Below are positions 1 to 6,296 of a DNA stretch of 16,565 nt, piece by piece; the stretch's first letter is position 1, and every line of letters begins with the position of its first letter. A model generated the notes under the pieces. That model was not told where the DNA came from. It saw only the letters and a program-made list of their open reading frames with translations, and did no database searches. The position numbers and the translations under genes are program-made. The stretch is from contig JAEWNB010000114.1 of NCBI GenBank assembly GCA_023392945.1, positions 1-16,565 on the forward strand, written 5' to 3'. Source of the DNA: Bacteroidota bacterium (lineage in GTDB: Bacteria; Bacteroidota; Bacteroidia; Bacteroidales; WCHB1-69).

Positions 1-2
1 AG

Positions 3-248
3 AGTCAAGACAATCGAATCATAGAAATAAGCCATAAACTTAGAAAGCTAAAAAAATGGGTTCTAAGTTATTTGCTAAGTGAAAAGGGAATATCTCATTT
101 AAAGCAACGCCCTATAGATGTTGAACCTGTTTTTGGAATGATAAAACATAATAAAGGCATTAGAAGATTTACTCTCAGGAAATTAAATAAAGTTGATATT
201 GAATTTGGGTTACTTGCAATAGCCCACAATATTAATAAAGTGTCTTAA
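3..248 (+). CDS. IS1182-family-like transposase, C-terminal fragment (5' truncated by window)
   Basis: An open frame enters from the left edge and stops at TAA 246-248, giving 81 residues of a transposase C-terminus. The visible signature is QRPIDVEPVFGMIKHNKG (codons 105-158) followed by RRFTLRKLNKVDIEFGLLAIAHN. This closely follows the pattern E-x-VFG-x-IKxN...RF-x-LRG-x-KV-x-xE-x-GL-x-x-IAHN that ends IS1182-type DDE transposases. The E in VEPVFG would be the last acidic residue of the DDE catalytic triad; that is inferred from family knowledge. The enzyme cuts and rejoins the ends of its own element. The start codon is outside the window. The frame has no internal stop, so the visible part does not look decayed. 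Confidence 0.82.
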   Translation, partial: SQDNRIIEISHKLRKLKKWVLSYLLSEKGISHLKQRPIDVEPVFGMIKHNKGIRRFTLRKLNKVDIEFGLLAIAHNINKVS

Positions 249-414
249 ATAGGCACAATATAACTCGCTTTTTATTCTATTTTCCATCAATTTTAAGGCA
301 TTTTCCCAATTATTGGTAATTTTTGACAAATCTTACAAGAAAGAAAACTCTTTTCCAAACATCATGGGCTAATAATACTTGAAAACAAGAAAAATACAAT
401 TTTAGTTCTATTGG

Positions 415-431
415 TTTTTGAGACAGCCTCT
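415..431. repeat. Right terminal inverted repeat of the IS
   Basis: TTTTTGAGACAGCCTCT marks the presumed outer end of the IS, 167 bases after the transposase stop. It is recognised only by its resemblance to AGAGGCTGTCTCA-type IS ends in Bacteroidota, since the matching left end is not visible. The mcrBC operon ends 68 bases further on, so the insertion did not break mcrC. Confidence 0.6.
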
Positions 432-498
432 ACAAATTTTTAATCGAAGCGGGGTCCTTGTTATTTTACAAAGCCATTGTTATAGGCTGACGTTATTT

Positions 499-1713
499 TC
501 AGAGTTTCTGAAAAATTTTATTTGCCACAATGCTACTATTCTTAATTGTTAATTCGTTTGTGATGTCTACAAATCCGAGTTTGCATTTTTTACCTAAATT
601 GTTGTAATGAAATGTTCCGAAGTCGCTATCAACTTGATTGGTCCTCGGATAAAGCAATAATGTTTTCTCTGCTTTCCAATGCAAATTGTAAACGAACATT
701 TGCTTTAAATCATCGTCTGAAGGATTATTGGCTTCAATGATTTTCCATTTTGTGTCGATTACGAATGTTTCGTCTTTGGTTTTTAAAACAATATCAGGAC
801 GAATGCGTTTGTTTTCCCAAAATTTGTCTGAATTTTGGAAAGAAACTTCCATCTCTTTTGTTTTGTGTTTTTGAAGAATACGGAAAATATATTCCTCCCA
901 CAGAGCATTCATATCAAACAAAAGTGTAATCAAGTTTTCATCTCCGTGATTCAAACTGGGAGAATAATTCAGAATGATGATTTTGGCAATATCAATGGCT
1001 TTCTGATAATCCTGATTTTTATGGTCAAGGACGATTTTATCAAAATGTTTCTCCTGAATATTCAGGTTCTCCAAATCCTGAAATTCAAAAAGCAAACGAT
1101 TTAATTTGTCTTTTAAAGAATCTGTTACAAAAGTTTTCAGAATCAGCAAACCTTTATAAAGAATTTGATGTAATAAATGGTTTTTGTCGTAAACCTGATG
1201 TTCACAATAAAAACACTCTTTATGCACCAAGTTTTGTTGTATGTTTTGGGCAAAAAGTAGCCTTCCTTTTAGGGCATTTTGATTCGATTGATTTTTTCGA
1301 TATTTATTTATCAATCCTTTTTTTACAAGTCGTTCGATTTCGTTGAGATACAATTCAAAATAAACATCTAAAATCGAATGGTAACGTTTTTTGAGTTGAG
1401 TTTCCGAAATAGAATCCACTTGAATGTATTTGCAGACTTTCAACATATTCAGCAATACATTTTGCCATAAATTTTTGTCTGAATTTTCATTGTTGTCCGC
1501 TTTCGGAAGGATTTCAATGGTTAAGCCATCGATTCGAATCACTCCAACATAACTTCCGAATTGGATGCCTTTATGGATAATAGTAAAGTACTTATTTTGA
1601 TGTAGTTCATTGAATTTTACCATAGCATCAAAGTGTTGTTTCCGGAATAATCCAGAATCATCGTATCGCAGTTTCTGATGCTCGAAAACTTGTATGAATT
1701 TTTTATTATTCAT
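499..1713 (-). CDS. mcrC: McrC-like nuclease subunit of a 5-methylcytosine-specific restriction system
   Basis: This 404-residue protein fits the McrC family. McrC supplies the DNA-cleaving subunit of the McrBC complex and stimulates the McrB GTPase; the complex attacks incoming DNA carrying modified cytosines. The N-terminal part (residues 1-150) has the usual McrC beta-rich region, including KGIQFGSYVGVIRIDGLTIE around 48-67. The C-terminal part carries a PD-(D/E)xK nuclease core: RPDI at 305-308 (Asp307), then VIDTKWK at 318-324 (Asp320, Lys322), then QMFVYN at 338-343, matching the QMxxY helix seen in this nuclease class. The gene starts 3 bases after the mcrB stop, so the two are surely co-transcribed and probably translationally coupled. 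The ATG at 1711-1713 is the natural start for this spacing. The gene appears intact. Confidence 0.93.
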   Translation of the reverse strand: MNNKKFIQVFEHQKLRYDDSGLFRKQHFDAMVKFNELHQNKYFTIIHKGIQFGSYVGVIRIDGLTIEILPKADNNENSDKNLWQNVLLNMLKVCKYIQVDSISETQLKKRYHSILDVYFELYLNEIERLVKKGLINKYRKNQSNQNALKGRLLFAQNIQQNLVHKECFYCEHQVYDKNHLLHQILYKGLLILKTFVTDSLKDKLNRLLFEFQDLENLNIQEKHFDKIVLDHKNQDYQKAIDIAKIIILNYSPSLNHGDENLITLLFDMNALWEEYIFRILQKHKTKEMEVSFQNSDKFWENKRIRPDIVLKTKDETFVIDTKWKIIEANNPSDDDLKQMFVYNLHWKAEKTLLLYPRTNQVDSDFGTFHYNNLGKKCKLGFVDITNELTIKNSSIVANKIFQKL

Positions 1714-1716
1714 CTG

Positions 1717-4170
1717 TTAATCTTCGTAAACGGCAATAAAAGTGCTTTCATCCCAATTCTCAAACGCTGTAAAACGATATACCTTTTTGTCTTCTAAAAA
1801 GTCATTATCATACTTGAAATTTGTTGGAAATTTTGCCCTATTTTCTTCTTGATAAATAAAACTTCCTCCTAAGACCAACCCGATTTTCCCGAAATCTCCG
1901 TAAAAATATTCTTCCAAGAGTGGAATGATCTTGTCTTTAAATGTTTGTTTTAAATCTTCTAAGTTTTGGATTCCGATAAAGTAAGAATGCCCAATTTGGT
2001 GGTCTCTGTCTACTAACACTTCAATCCGTTGATTGATGGTTCCCAACAATCGTTTCAAATCCACGTCCTGATATTCCGAATCTGATAAAATTTCGGGATT
2101 AGGTTGCATTTCTATAAATGAAAAACGCCTTCTCAAAGCGGTGTCTAAGGCTTCCACACTTCGGTCTGCAGTGTTCATTGTTCCGATGATGTCCACATTT
2201 TTTGGTACTCCAAATTCTCTTTTTGAATAAGGAAGTTTAGCTTTTAATTCGTTACTAGCACCTACACGTTTGTCGGGTTCGATCAATGTAATTAATTCAC
2301 CGAAAATTGCTGAAACATTTCCCCTATTAATTTCATCAATAAAAATTGCATAGCGATTTTTAGGGTCATTTTGAGCTTTCAAGCATAAATCCTTAAAGAT
2401 TCCGTTTTCAATTTGATAAGAAATAGTTTCTTTACCCTCTTCCATAACAGGTTTTATACCCTCGATAAAATCTTCGTAAGAAAATGATTGGTGGAAAGTT
2501 GTAAATACGTAATGTTTAATTTCTTTGTCGGGATTCGGTTTGAAGTTATTAACGGAATCAAGAATATCGTAAACTTCAGGAGCTTGCTCTTTGAGTTCGG
2601 ATTCAAGTAATTCCCATTTTTTATCTATTGTTTTGTTAAAAATATATGGTGTCTGTCTTTGTGTATAATTTACTGTTTTTGATTCAATAATGGTGTGAAA
2701 TTGCAAAGTTCCCCAAATCGTTGCCCGTATATTTTTTGACTCTGATAGTATTGCTTTTTTGGAAACCCATCTGTTTTCTAAAATATCATTGACTTTACTT
2801 GTTCCTATTTCTAAAAGAGCCAAAGCAATGGCTTGCCACCAAGTTAAGCCACTTACAATTTCTTCAAAATAGGATTCAGGGCTTATGCTTTTTTCAGAAA
2901 TTGTGTAATTAGGAAAATATTCATTTCTTAGTGTGTACGTTTTTCCTGTTCCCGGAGCACCAAACAAAATTTGATTTAATGGCATCTTTATATCGGAATT
3001 TGTATTTTTCATTTGTTTTTCAGGTGTAAATTGATATTCTAATTGGCTCAAAATTTCATTTCTGAAATCTACATCAAAAGCCATTCTTCCCAGTTCTTTT
3101 TTATTGAATTTGGAAAAACTTGAAATTTGCGAACGTTTCAGTTCTTTTTCAATAGCATTTAAAACAGATTTAGAATTTGACTTTATCTGATTGAAACTTT
3201 TTATATAATTAAAGTATGCTTCCGGCTTTCCTTCAAAATTTGTGAAATCTTCACAAATTGGGACTTCGGAAATTACCCCGAATTTATAATCTGTATTTTT
3301 CGCTTGTTTGAGGGACAAAATATATCGTTGTCCAATAGTAAATGCAAGATTTTTATCTGTGAAATTATATACTAATCTTTGGTCATTCTTTTGTAAACTA
3401 AATTTATCAATGATTTCATCTAAAAATTCGTAATATTCTTCTAATTCTTTTTTATTAAATTTTTTCAGTAATTCCAATAAATTGAAATCTTTTAAATCTA
3501 TTAAATCTTTGTAAACGACATACAATACATTCTGAATCATCAGATATTTATCTTCCCAATCTGGTTTTGAATAAAACTTTCGATAAGTATTAATAAGATC
3601 TTCATTGTCTAACAAACCATTTTCAACGATTTGGTCAGCCAATTCTTGCAAATGCAAAAAACGCTCTCCAGGCTTTTTAGATTTGATATTCAGTTTTTTA
3701 CAGAAGTTATTATAATAATCTGCTTTGTATAGTGTATATTTATCGGGAAATCGGAAAGCTAAATAAACTGAAATGGTCCGTTCGTCTTGTTGATGTTCGA
3801 TATTGGTTCGGTTTAATGCTTGTCTGACTTTTGGTAATAATTTTTCTGATTCTGCTTGAAAATTTTTGATTCTTTGTGAAACTTCCAACGATTCGTTATA
3901 CAAATTGCGGAACATTGATCTTGTTTCTTCGGGAAAAATTTGAATCGATTTTTCTATAAATCCCCGAGAGTTTTGGAAAAGAAGATTTGATACCTTGTTG
4001 AAAGAAGTACGAAACATTTGATAAAAGTCTTTTGCCTCTAAATCCCAATTTTTCTGAAACGTGTTTATTGCTAAATATTTATAAGCTTCGTTTGGGTCCC
4101 CGTTTTCTTCTAAAATGTCAATGTATTTCTCTATAAATTGAGAAAAAATATTCTGTAAGTTTTCTGTCAT
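1717..4170 (-). CDS. mcrB: McrB-like AAA+ GTPase with a long N-terminal domain
   Basis: This 817-residue protein is the motor and recognition subunit of an McrBC-type restriction system. The AAA+ domain occupies roughly residues 398-800: Walker A GAPGTGKT at 404-411, the McrB-type segment TTFHQSFSYEDFIEGIKP at 557-574, Walker B IFIDEINRGN at 609-618, the McrB signature MNTADRS at 665-671, and arginines at 680-682 in RRRF. MNTADRS and FHQSFSYEDF separate McrB from ordinary AAA+ ATPases and fit GTP use. About 400 residues precede the AAA+ domain. They include a mostly helical, charged start and a segment near 265-300 (RLVYNFTDKNLAFTIGQRY). In McrB proteins this region binds modified DNA, but I recognise no specific reader fold here. 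E. coli McrB is about 459 residues, so this is nearly twice as long. It precedes mcrC by 3 bases. No TAnnTTTG box was found upstream. Confidence 0.93.
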   Translation of the reverse strand: MTENLQNIFSQFIEKYIDILEENGDPNEAYKYLAINTFQKNWDLEAKDFYQMFRTSFNKVSNLLFQNSRGFIEKSIQIFPEETRSMFRNLYNESLEVSQRIKNFQAESEKLLPKVRQALNRTNIEHQQDERTISVYLAFRFPDKYTLYKADYYNNFCKKLNIKSKKPGERFLHLQELADQIVENGLLDNEDLINTYRKFYSKPDWEDKYLMIQNVLYVVYKDLIDLKDFNLLELLKKFNKKELEEYYEFLDEIIDKFSLQKNDQRLVYNFTDKNLAFTIGQRYILSLKQAKNTDYKFGVISEVPICEDFTNFEGKPEAYFNYIKSFNQIKSNSKSVLNAIEKELKRSQISSFSKFNKKELGRMAFDVDFRNEILSQLEYQFTPEKQMKNTNSDIKMPLNQILFGAPGTGKTYTLRNEYFPNYTISEKSISPESYFEEIVSGLTWWQAIALALLEIGTSKVNDILENRWVSKKAILSESKNIRATIWGTLQFHTIIESKTVNYTQRQTPYIFNKTIDKKWELLESELKEQAPEVYDILDSVNNFKPNPDKEIKHYVFTTFHQSFSYEDFIEGIKPVMEEGKETISYQIENGIFKDLCLKAQNDPKNRYAIFIDEINRGNVSAIFGELITLIEPDKRVGASNELKAKLPYSKREFGVPKNVDIIGTMNTADRSVEALDTALRRRFSFIEMQPNPEILSDSEYQDVDLKRLLGTINQRIEVLVDRDHQIGHSYFIGIQNLEDLKQTFKDKIIPLLEEYFYGDFGKIGLVLGGSFIYQEENRAKFPTNFKYDNDFLEDKKVYRFTAFENWDESTFIAVYED

Positions 4171-4212
4171 TTCTGTTTAAGTTTTATTTTTTAACACGGT
4201 AGTTTATACACT

Positions 4213-4343
4213 TGTTGCCAACAGTCGCGTGTATGAAACGTTTGGCATTTCGTAGTACTTACCTGTCAACTTACAAGTGCTTATTATACGAGATGAAATA
4301 CTCTATAAAGCACTGATTGCCAAATGTGTTATATACGATGTTG
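4213..4343. other. Long interrupted hairpin between mcrB and the oxidoreductase gene, attC-like
   Basis: The 188-base spacer 4171-4358 holds nested complementary blocks in mirror order. CAACA at 4219-4223 pairs with TGTTG at 4339-4343, GTAT at 4231-4234 with ATAC at 4333-4336, TTTGGCA at 4241-4247 with TGCCAAA at 4318-4324, and AGTGCTT at 4276-4282 with AAGCACT at 4308-4314. Together they form one long imperfect fold with bulges. TGTTGCCAACA at 4213-4223 is also nearly self-complementary. This shape, lying between two convergent-reading cassettes on one strand, recalls integron attC sites. However, a textbook GTTRRRY core is not clear and no integrase is present, so the attC reading is only a suggestion. 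It could equally be a transcript 3' structure for the oxidoreductase gene. Confidence 0.4.
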
Positions 4344-4358
4344 TGCGTTCGTTATTTA

Positions 4359-5306
4359 TTAATTTATTTTTACCACTACATTTCCTTTTTTATGTCCTTG
4401 TTCGATATATCTATGAGCTTCTGGCAACTGCTCTAATGAAAAAACTTTACCAATAACCGACTTTATTTTTCTGTCTTCAATGATATCTTTGAGTAAATTT
4501 AAATCTTCAATACTTGACTTTGGTGTACCGTTATCAACAGATATATAATGTCCGTTCGGGGTAAGTGCTTTCGTACACAGTAATTTCAAGTTTTTTCTAT
4601 TACCTTTTTGAAATGGGGTAGCATCAAAGATAAAATCATATAGCTCTCCCTTTTTAGGATATTCTTCTTTTGTGTAATCGATAACCTTATCCGCACCTAA
4701 AGCTTTCACCATATCTAAATTTGTTGAACTACATACGCCTGTTACTTCTGCTCCAAAATATTTGGCTAACTGTATTGCAAATGTTCCTATGCCTCCGGAT
4801 GCTCCTATTATAAGTACCTTTTGTCCATTCTGGATAGTTCCTTGTTTTATAAAATGCAATGCTAAAAGCCCCCTACTGGGAACAGCTGCGGCTTCCTCAT
4901 ATGTCATGTTGGACGGTTTTATCGACATTATACAATCTTTCGGGAAACGCAGCCCATTTTCAGGTAAACAATTGTATTCGGCATAAGCACCAAAACTTTT
5001 TCCAGAAAATGCAAAAATCTGGTCACCTTTCTTAAATTTTTTCACATCTTTGCCTAAGTCCTCTATTTCTCCTGCTAAATCAAAACCCAAAACAGGATTC
5101 TTCGGTCGAAGAAATCCAACATATAGGCGCATGGGAATCCACAGCCAAAAACTTACCTTGCCACTCCGAACATAACAATCTGAGATGGTTGGTGACGTAG
5201 CATAAACCTTAACAAGGACTTCGTTATCTTTGGGAATAGGTTTTTCCACTTCTTTAAGCTGAAGAACTTCGGGTTCTCCGTATTTAGTACAAATAATTGC
5301 TTTCAT
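4359..5306 (-). CDS. NAD(P)H-dependent quinone oxidoreductase / alcohol dehydrogenase-like protein (zinc-free MDR family)
   Basis: This 315-residue protein belongs to the medium-chain dehydrogenase/reductase superfamily. The N-terminal GroES-like fold spans about 1-130 (MKAIICTKYGEPEVLQLKEV, then PVLGFDLAGEIEDLG near 71-85). The Rossmann nucleotide-binding domain follows, with GASGGIGTFAIQLAK at 168-182 and LGADKVIDYTKEE at 203-215. The AxGGIG form is typical of quinone oxidoreductases, and the zinc-ligand pattern of classical alcohol dehydrogenases is missing, so a zinc-independent, NADPH-using reductase is likely. The substrate cannot be told from sequence. The length is normal for the family and the gene looks intact. 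The ATG at 5304-5306 is chosen because MKAI is the usual beginning. The gene is read on the same strand as mcrBC, 188 bases upstream, but is probably not part of that system. Confidence 0.9.
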   Translation of the reverse strand: MKAIICTKYGEPEVLQLKEVEKPIPKDNEVLVKVYATSPTISDCYVRSGKVSFWLWIPMRLYVGFLRPKNPVLGFDLAGEIEDLGKDVKKFKKGDQIFAFSGKSFGAYAEYNCLPENGLRFPKDCIMSIKPSNMTYEEAAAVPSRGLLALHFIKQGTIQNGQKVLIIGASGGIGTFAIQLAKYFGAEVTGVCSSTNLDMVKALGADKVIDYTKEEYPKKGELYDFIFDATPFQKGNRKNLKLLCTKALTPNGHYISVDNGTPKSSIEDLNLLKDIIEDRKIKSVIGKVFSLEQLPEAHRYIEQGHKKGNVVVKIN

Positions 5307-5411
5307 TTTTTACAATTTAATAATTTTCAAGTTTGCTTGCAGTTACGTTAGTGTCCTGTTTTACATAAAGCCTAAATTATTTCTAACCGTCATCCTTTTT
5401 CCTTTTTATTG

Positions 5412-5442
5412 CGGTTATCTTCCACTATTAGTGGGCTAACCG
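5412..5442. other. Nested stem-loop in the presumed leader of the oxidoreductase transcript
   Basis: CGGTTA (5412-5417) pairs with TAACCG (5437-5442), enclosing CCACT (5422-5426) and AGTGG (5430-5434) with the loop ATT. On the plus strand it is followed by AGGTTTTT, which would make a terminator-like end, but no plus-strand gene lies upstream to be terminated. On the minus strand it would sit in the 5' leader of the oxidoreductase, if transcription starts near 5498. A role in mRNA stability or control is possible but unproven. Confidence 0.45.
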
Positions 5443-5504
5443 AGGTTTTTAGTTACATTATTTACTTTTTTTATATAATGCTTTTTTTCTTTCACAAAAG
5501 TCCA

Positions 5505-5512
5505 CAAAAGTA
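5505..5512 (-). promoter_or_regulatory. Candidate -7 box (TACTTTTG) for the oxidoreductase gene
   Basis: Read on the minus strand this is TACTTTTG, which fits the Bacteroidota -7 consensus TAnnTTTG. It lies about 200 bases before the oxidoreductase start, implying a long leader containing the 5412-5442 stem-loop. No clear TTG-type -33 element is seen at the right distance; an AT-rich palindrome lies there instead. The call rests on one consensus match in AT-rich DNA, so it is tentative. Confidence 0.4.
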
Positions 5513-5528
5513 AGAATTATTTTTTTGT

Positions 5529-5542
5529 ATAAGAATTCTTAT
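5529..5542. promoter_or_regulatory. 14-bp perfect palindrome ATAAGAATTCTTAT, possible operator
   Basis: ATAAGAATTCTTAT is a perfect inverted repeat without a spacer. It begins 17 bases upstream of the candidate minus-strand -7 box, so it covers the -33 region. That is where a dimeric repressor of the MarR, HxlR or TetR kind would bind. No regulator gene is adjacent. Perfect 14-mers of A+T-rich sequence can arise by chance, so the operator reading is inference. Confidence 0.35.
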
Positions 5543-5589
5543 TTGTACTTATATTTTCAAAAATAAATCCTGTAAAAAATGCAGCTCGC

Positions 5590-5633
5590 TTTCCTCCTTT
5601 TTAAGGTCGAAGGGGAGGGGGTTTGGGAGGAAA
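5590..5633. repeat. Inverted repeat with purine-rich G-run loop
   Basis: TTTCCTCC at 5590-5597 is exactly complementary to GGAGGAAA at 5626-5633, with a 28-base loop that is purine-rich (AAGGGGAGGGGG, then TTTGGG). Units of this kind, pyrimidine-rich then purine-rich with G-runs, are common intergenic repeats in Bacteroidota. The G-runs number three of three or more bases, one short of a standard three-layer G-quadruplex. Confidence 0.45.
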
Positions 5634-5646
5634 ATTGGCGGTGGAT

Positions 5647-5775
5647 AAAAACGAAGCTTGGAAATTTAAAAACGAAGCTTCTAAATTTGTAAAACGAAGC
5701 TTGGAAATTTATAAAATGAAGCTTGGAAATTTATAAAACGAAGCTTCTAAATTTAAAAACGAAGCTTCTAAATTG
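5647..5775. repeat. Six tandem 21/22-bp units with an AAGCTT core
   Basis: The core ACGAAGCTT recurs at 5651, 5672, 5694, (as ATGAAGCTT) 5716, 5738 and 5759, giving steps of 21, 22, 22, 22 and 21 bases. After AAGCTT the units continue either GGAAATTT (units 1, 3, 4) or CTAAATTT (units 2, 5; unit 6 ends CTAAATTG). In the second kind the core becomes the palindrome GAAGCTTC. The units abut with no unique spacers, so this is not a CRISPR array. The ~two-turn spacing puts every core on the same DNA face, which could suit cooperative protein binding, or the array may be a simple slippage product. Confidence 0.85.
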
Positions 5776-5833
5776 AAAAGAGGGAAAAATGGTGTTCTCG
5801 GGGAATAAATGGTTGAATGTTTTTAGGAACACC

Positions 5834-5891
5834 TCCTCAGCGAGGAAGGGAAATTGAGGAACCGTAGAGACGCGATTAATCGCGTCTCTAC
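5834..5891. repeat. 58-bp unit A: small hairpin plus perfect 28-bp palindrome
   Basis: The unit begins TCCTCAGCGAGGA (5834-5846), a 5-bp stem with a 3-base loop. It ends in a perfect 28-bp palindrome at 5864-5891 with arms GTAGAGACGC and GCGTCTCTAC around the central octamer GATTAATC. A sister unit of the same length lies 178 bases downstream. No T-run follows, so it is not a classical terminator. GTAGAGACGC-type palindromes are known to me as dispersed repeats in Bacteroidota and cyanobacteria. Confidence 0.85.
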
Positions 5892-6011
5892 AAACGAACA
5901 ATCAAAAAACAATTTAGGTTGTAAACCTTGGCTCACGACCTACCCCGTCCTCCGACAAAGGTTAGGAAATGGCTAATTTGCAATATGTGTTTGTTGTCAG
6001 AGTCCACCTCT

Positions 6012-6069
6012 TCCTCAGCAAGGACGAGGAATTTTGTAAACGTAGAGACGCAAGATCTTGCGTCTCTAC
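6012..6069. repeat. 58-bp unit B: diverged copy with perfect 28-bp palindrome
   Basis: This copy begins TCCTCAGCAAGGA and ends in a perfect 28-bp palindrome at 6042-6069 with the same GTAGAGACGC / GCGTCTCTAC arms, but the centre is AAGATCTT instead of GATTAATC. The first 30 bases match unit A at 22 positions, and the distance from unit start to palindrome is 30 bases in both. The arms are identical while the centres differ and both stay palindromic. Confidence 0.85.
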
Positions 6070-6134
6070 AAATTTGTCGGTTTGCGTTAATGATTTAATG
6101 AAAAGGTTGTTAAAATATTTTATTCCATGGGGAT

Positions 6135-6164
6135 TTTGAAAAATGTTATTTTTTTTTATATTTG
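6135..6164 (+). promoter_or_regulatory. Promoter of the exporter operon (-33 TTTG, -7 TATATTTG)
   Basis: TATATTTG at 6157-6164 fits the Bacteroidota -7 consensus TAnnTTTG. TTTG at 6135-6138 lies 18 bases upstream and fits the -33 element. Transcription would begin near 6170, about 45 bases before the first in-frame ATG (6216) and about 127 before the preferred start (6297). It reads into the five exporter genes, which show no internal gap large enough for another promoter. Confidence 0.6.
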
Positions 6165-6296
6165 CCAGCAATTGAATAAATTATGATATTTCTTTTTAAC
6201 ATTTAAAAAAGGCTAATGAAGAATAACTTACCTGATTTTATTGCAGAATCCAATAGGGGAATATCAACGGAAAGTGTTGACAAATTTTCAAAATCT

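Larger units (their letters stand above)
1..431 (+). mobile_element. 3' end of an IS1182-like insertion sequence (left part outside window)
   Basis: The window opens inside a transposase gene. After its stop codon at 246-248 come about 170 bases of AT-rich non-coding DNA, ending in TTTTTGAGACAGCCTCT at 415-431. The reverse complement of that end begins AGAGGCTGTCTCAAAA, which resembles terminal inverted repeats I recall for Bacteroidota IS1182-type elements. The right boundary is therefore placed at about 431. The left inverted repeat and any target-site duplication are outside the window, so the exact boundary and intactness cannot be tested. Between 432 and 498 I see nothing beyond a short AT-rich stretch before the mcrC stop codon. 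Confidence 0.72.
5307..6215. other. Repeat-rich region without a convincing gene, between divergent operons
   Basis: About 900 bases separate the minus-strand oxidoreductase from the plus-strand exporter operon. No frame here has coding character. Instead there is a nested hairpin (5412-5442), a promoter-like box with a palindrome beside it (5505-5542), a purine-rich tract with 8-bp arms (5590-5633), six tandem 21/22-bp units (5647-5775), two 58-bp units with perfect palindromes (5834-5891 and 6012-6069), a weak AACCTT/AAGGTT pair (5924-5963), and the exporter promoter near 6135-6164. A 69-codon minus-strand frame at 5962-6171 runs through the second palindrome and is judged spurious. The density of mixed repeats suggests a spot that tolerates insertions. 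Confidence 0.7.

Noticed and set aside
479..498. Short motif TTATAGGCTGACGTTATTTT after mcrC as a second attC-like site
   Set aside because: No matching complementary block was found nearby and the IS end interrupts the area, so there is no fold to support it.
835..1104. 89-codon plus-strand open frame inside mcrC
   Set aside because: It is antisense to the conserved nuclease region of McrC and has no recognisable motif.
5611..5630. G-quadruplex
   Set aside because: Only three G-runs of three or more are present, so a stable three-layer quadruplex is not supported.
5647..5775. Possible CRISPR array
   Set aside because: The 21/22-bp units abut each other without unique spacers and no cas gene is present.
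5864..6069. The two 28-bp palindromes as rho-independent terminators
   Set aside because: No T-run follows either palindrome on either strand and no gene ends just before them.
5962..6171. 69-codon minus-strand open frame in the repeat region
   Set aside because: It reads through the second 28-bp palindrome and its flanks, has no promoter or neighbour support, and its composition is not protein-like; it is a by-product of repeat DNA.
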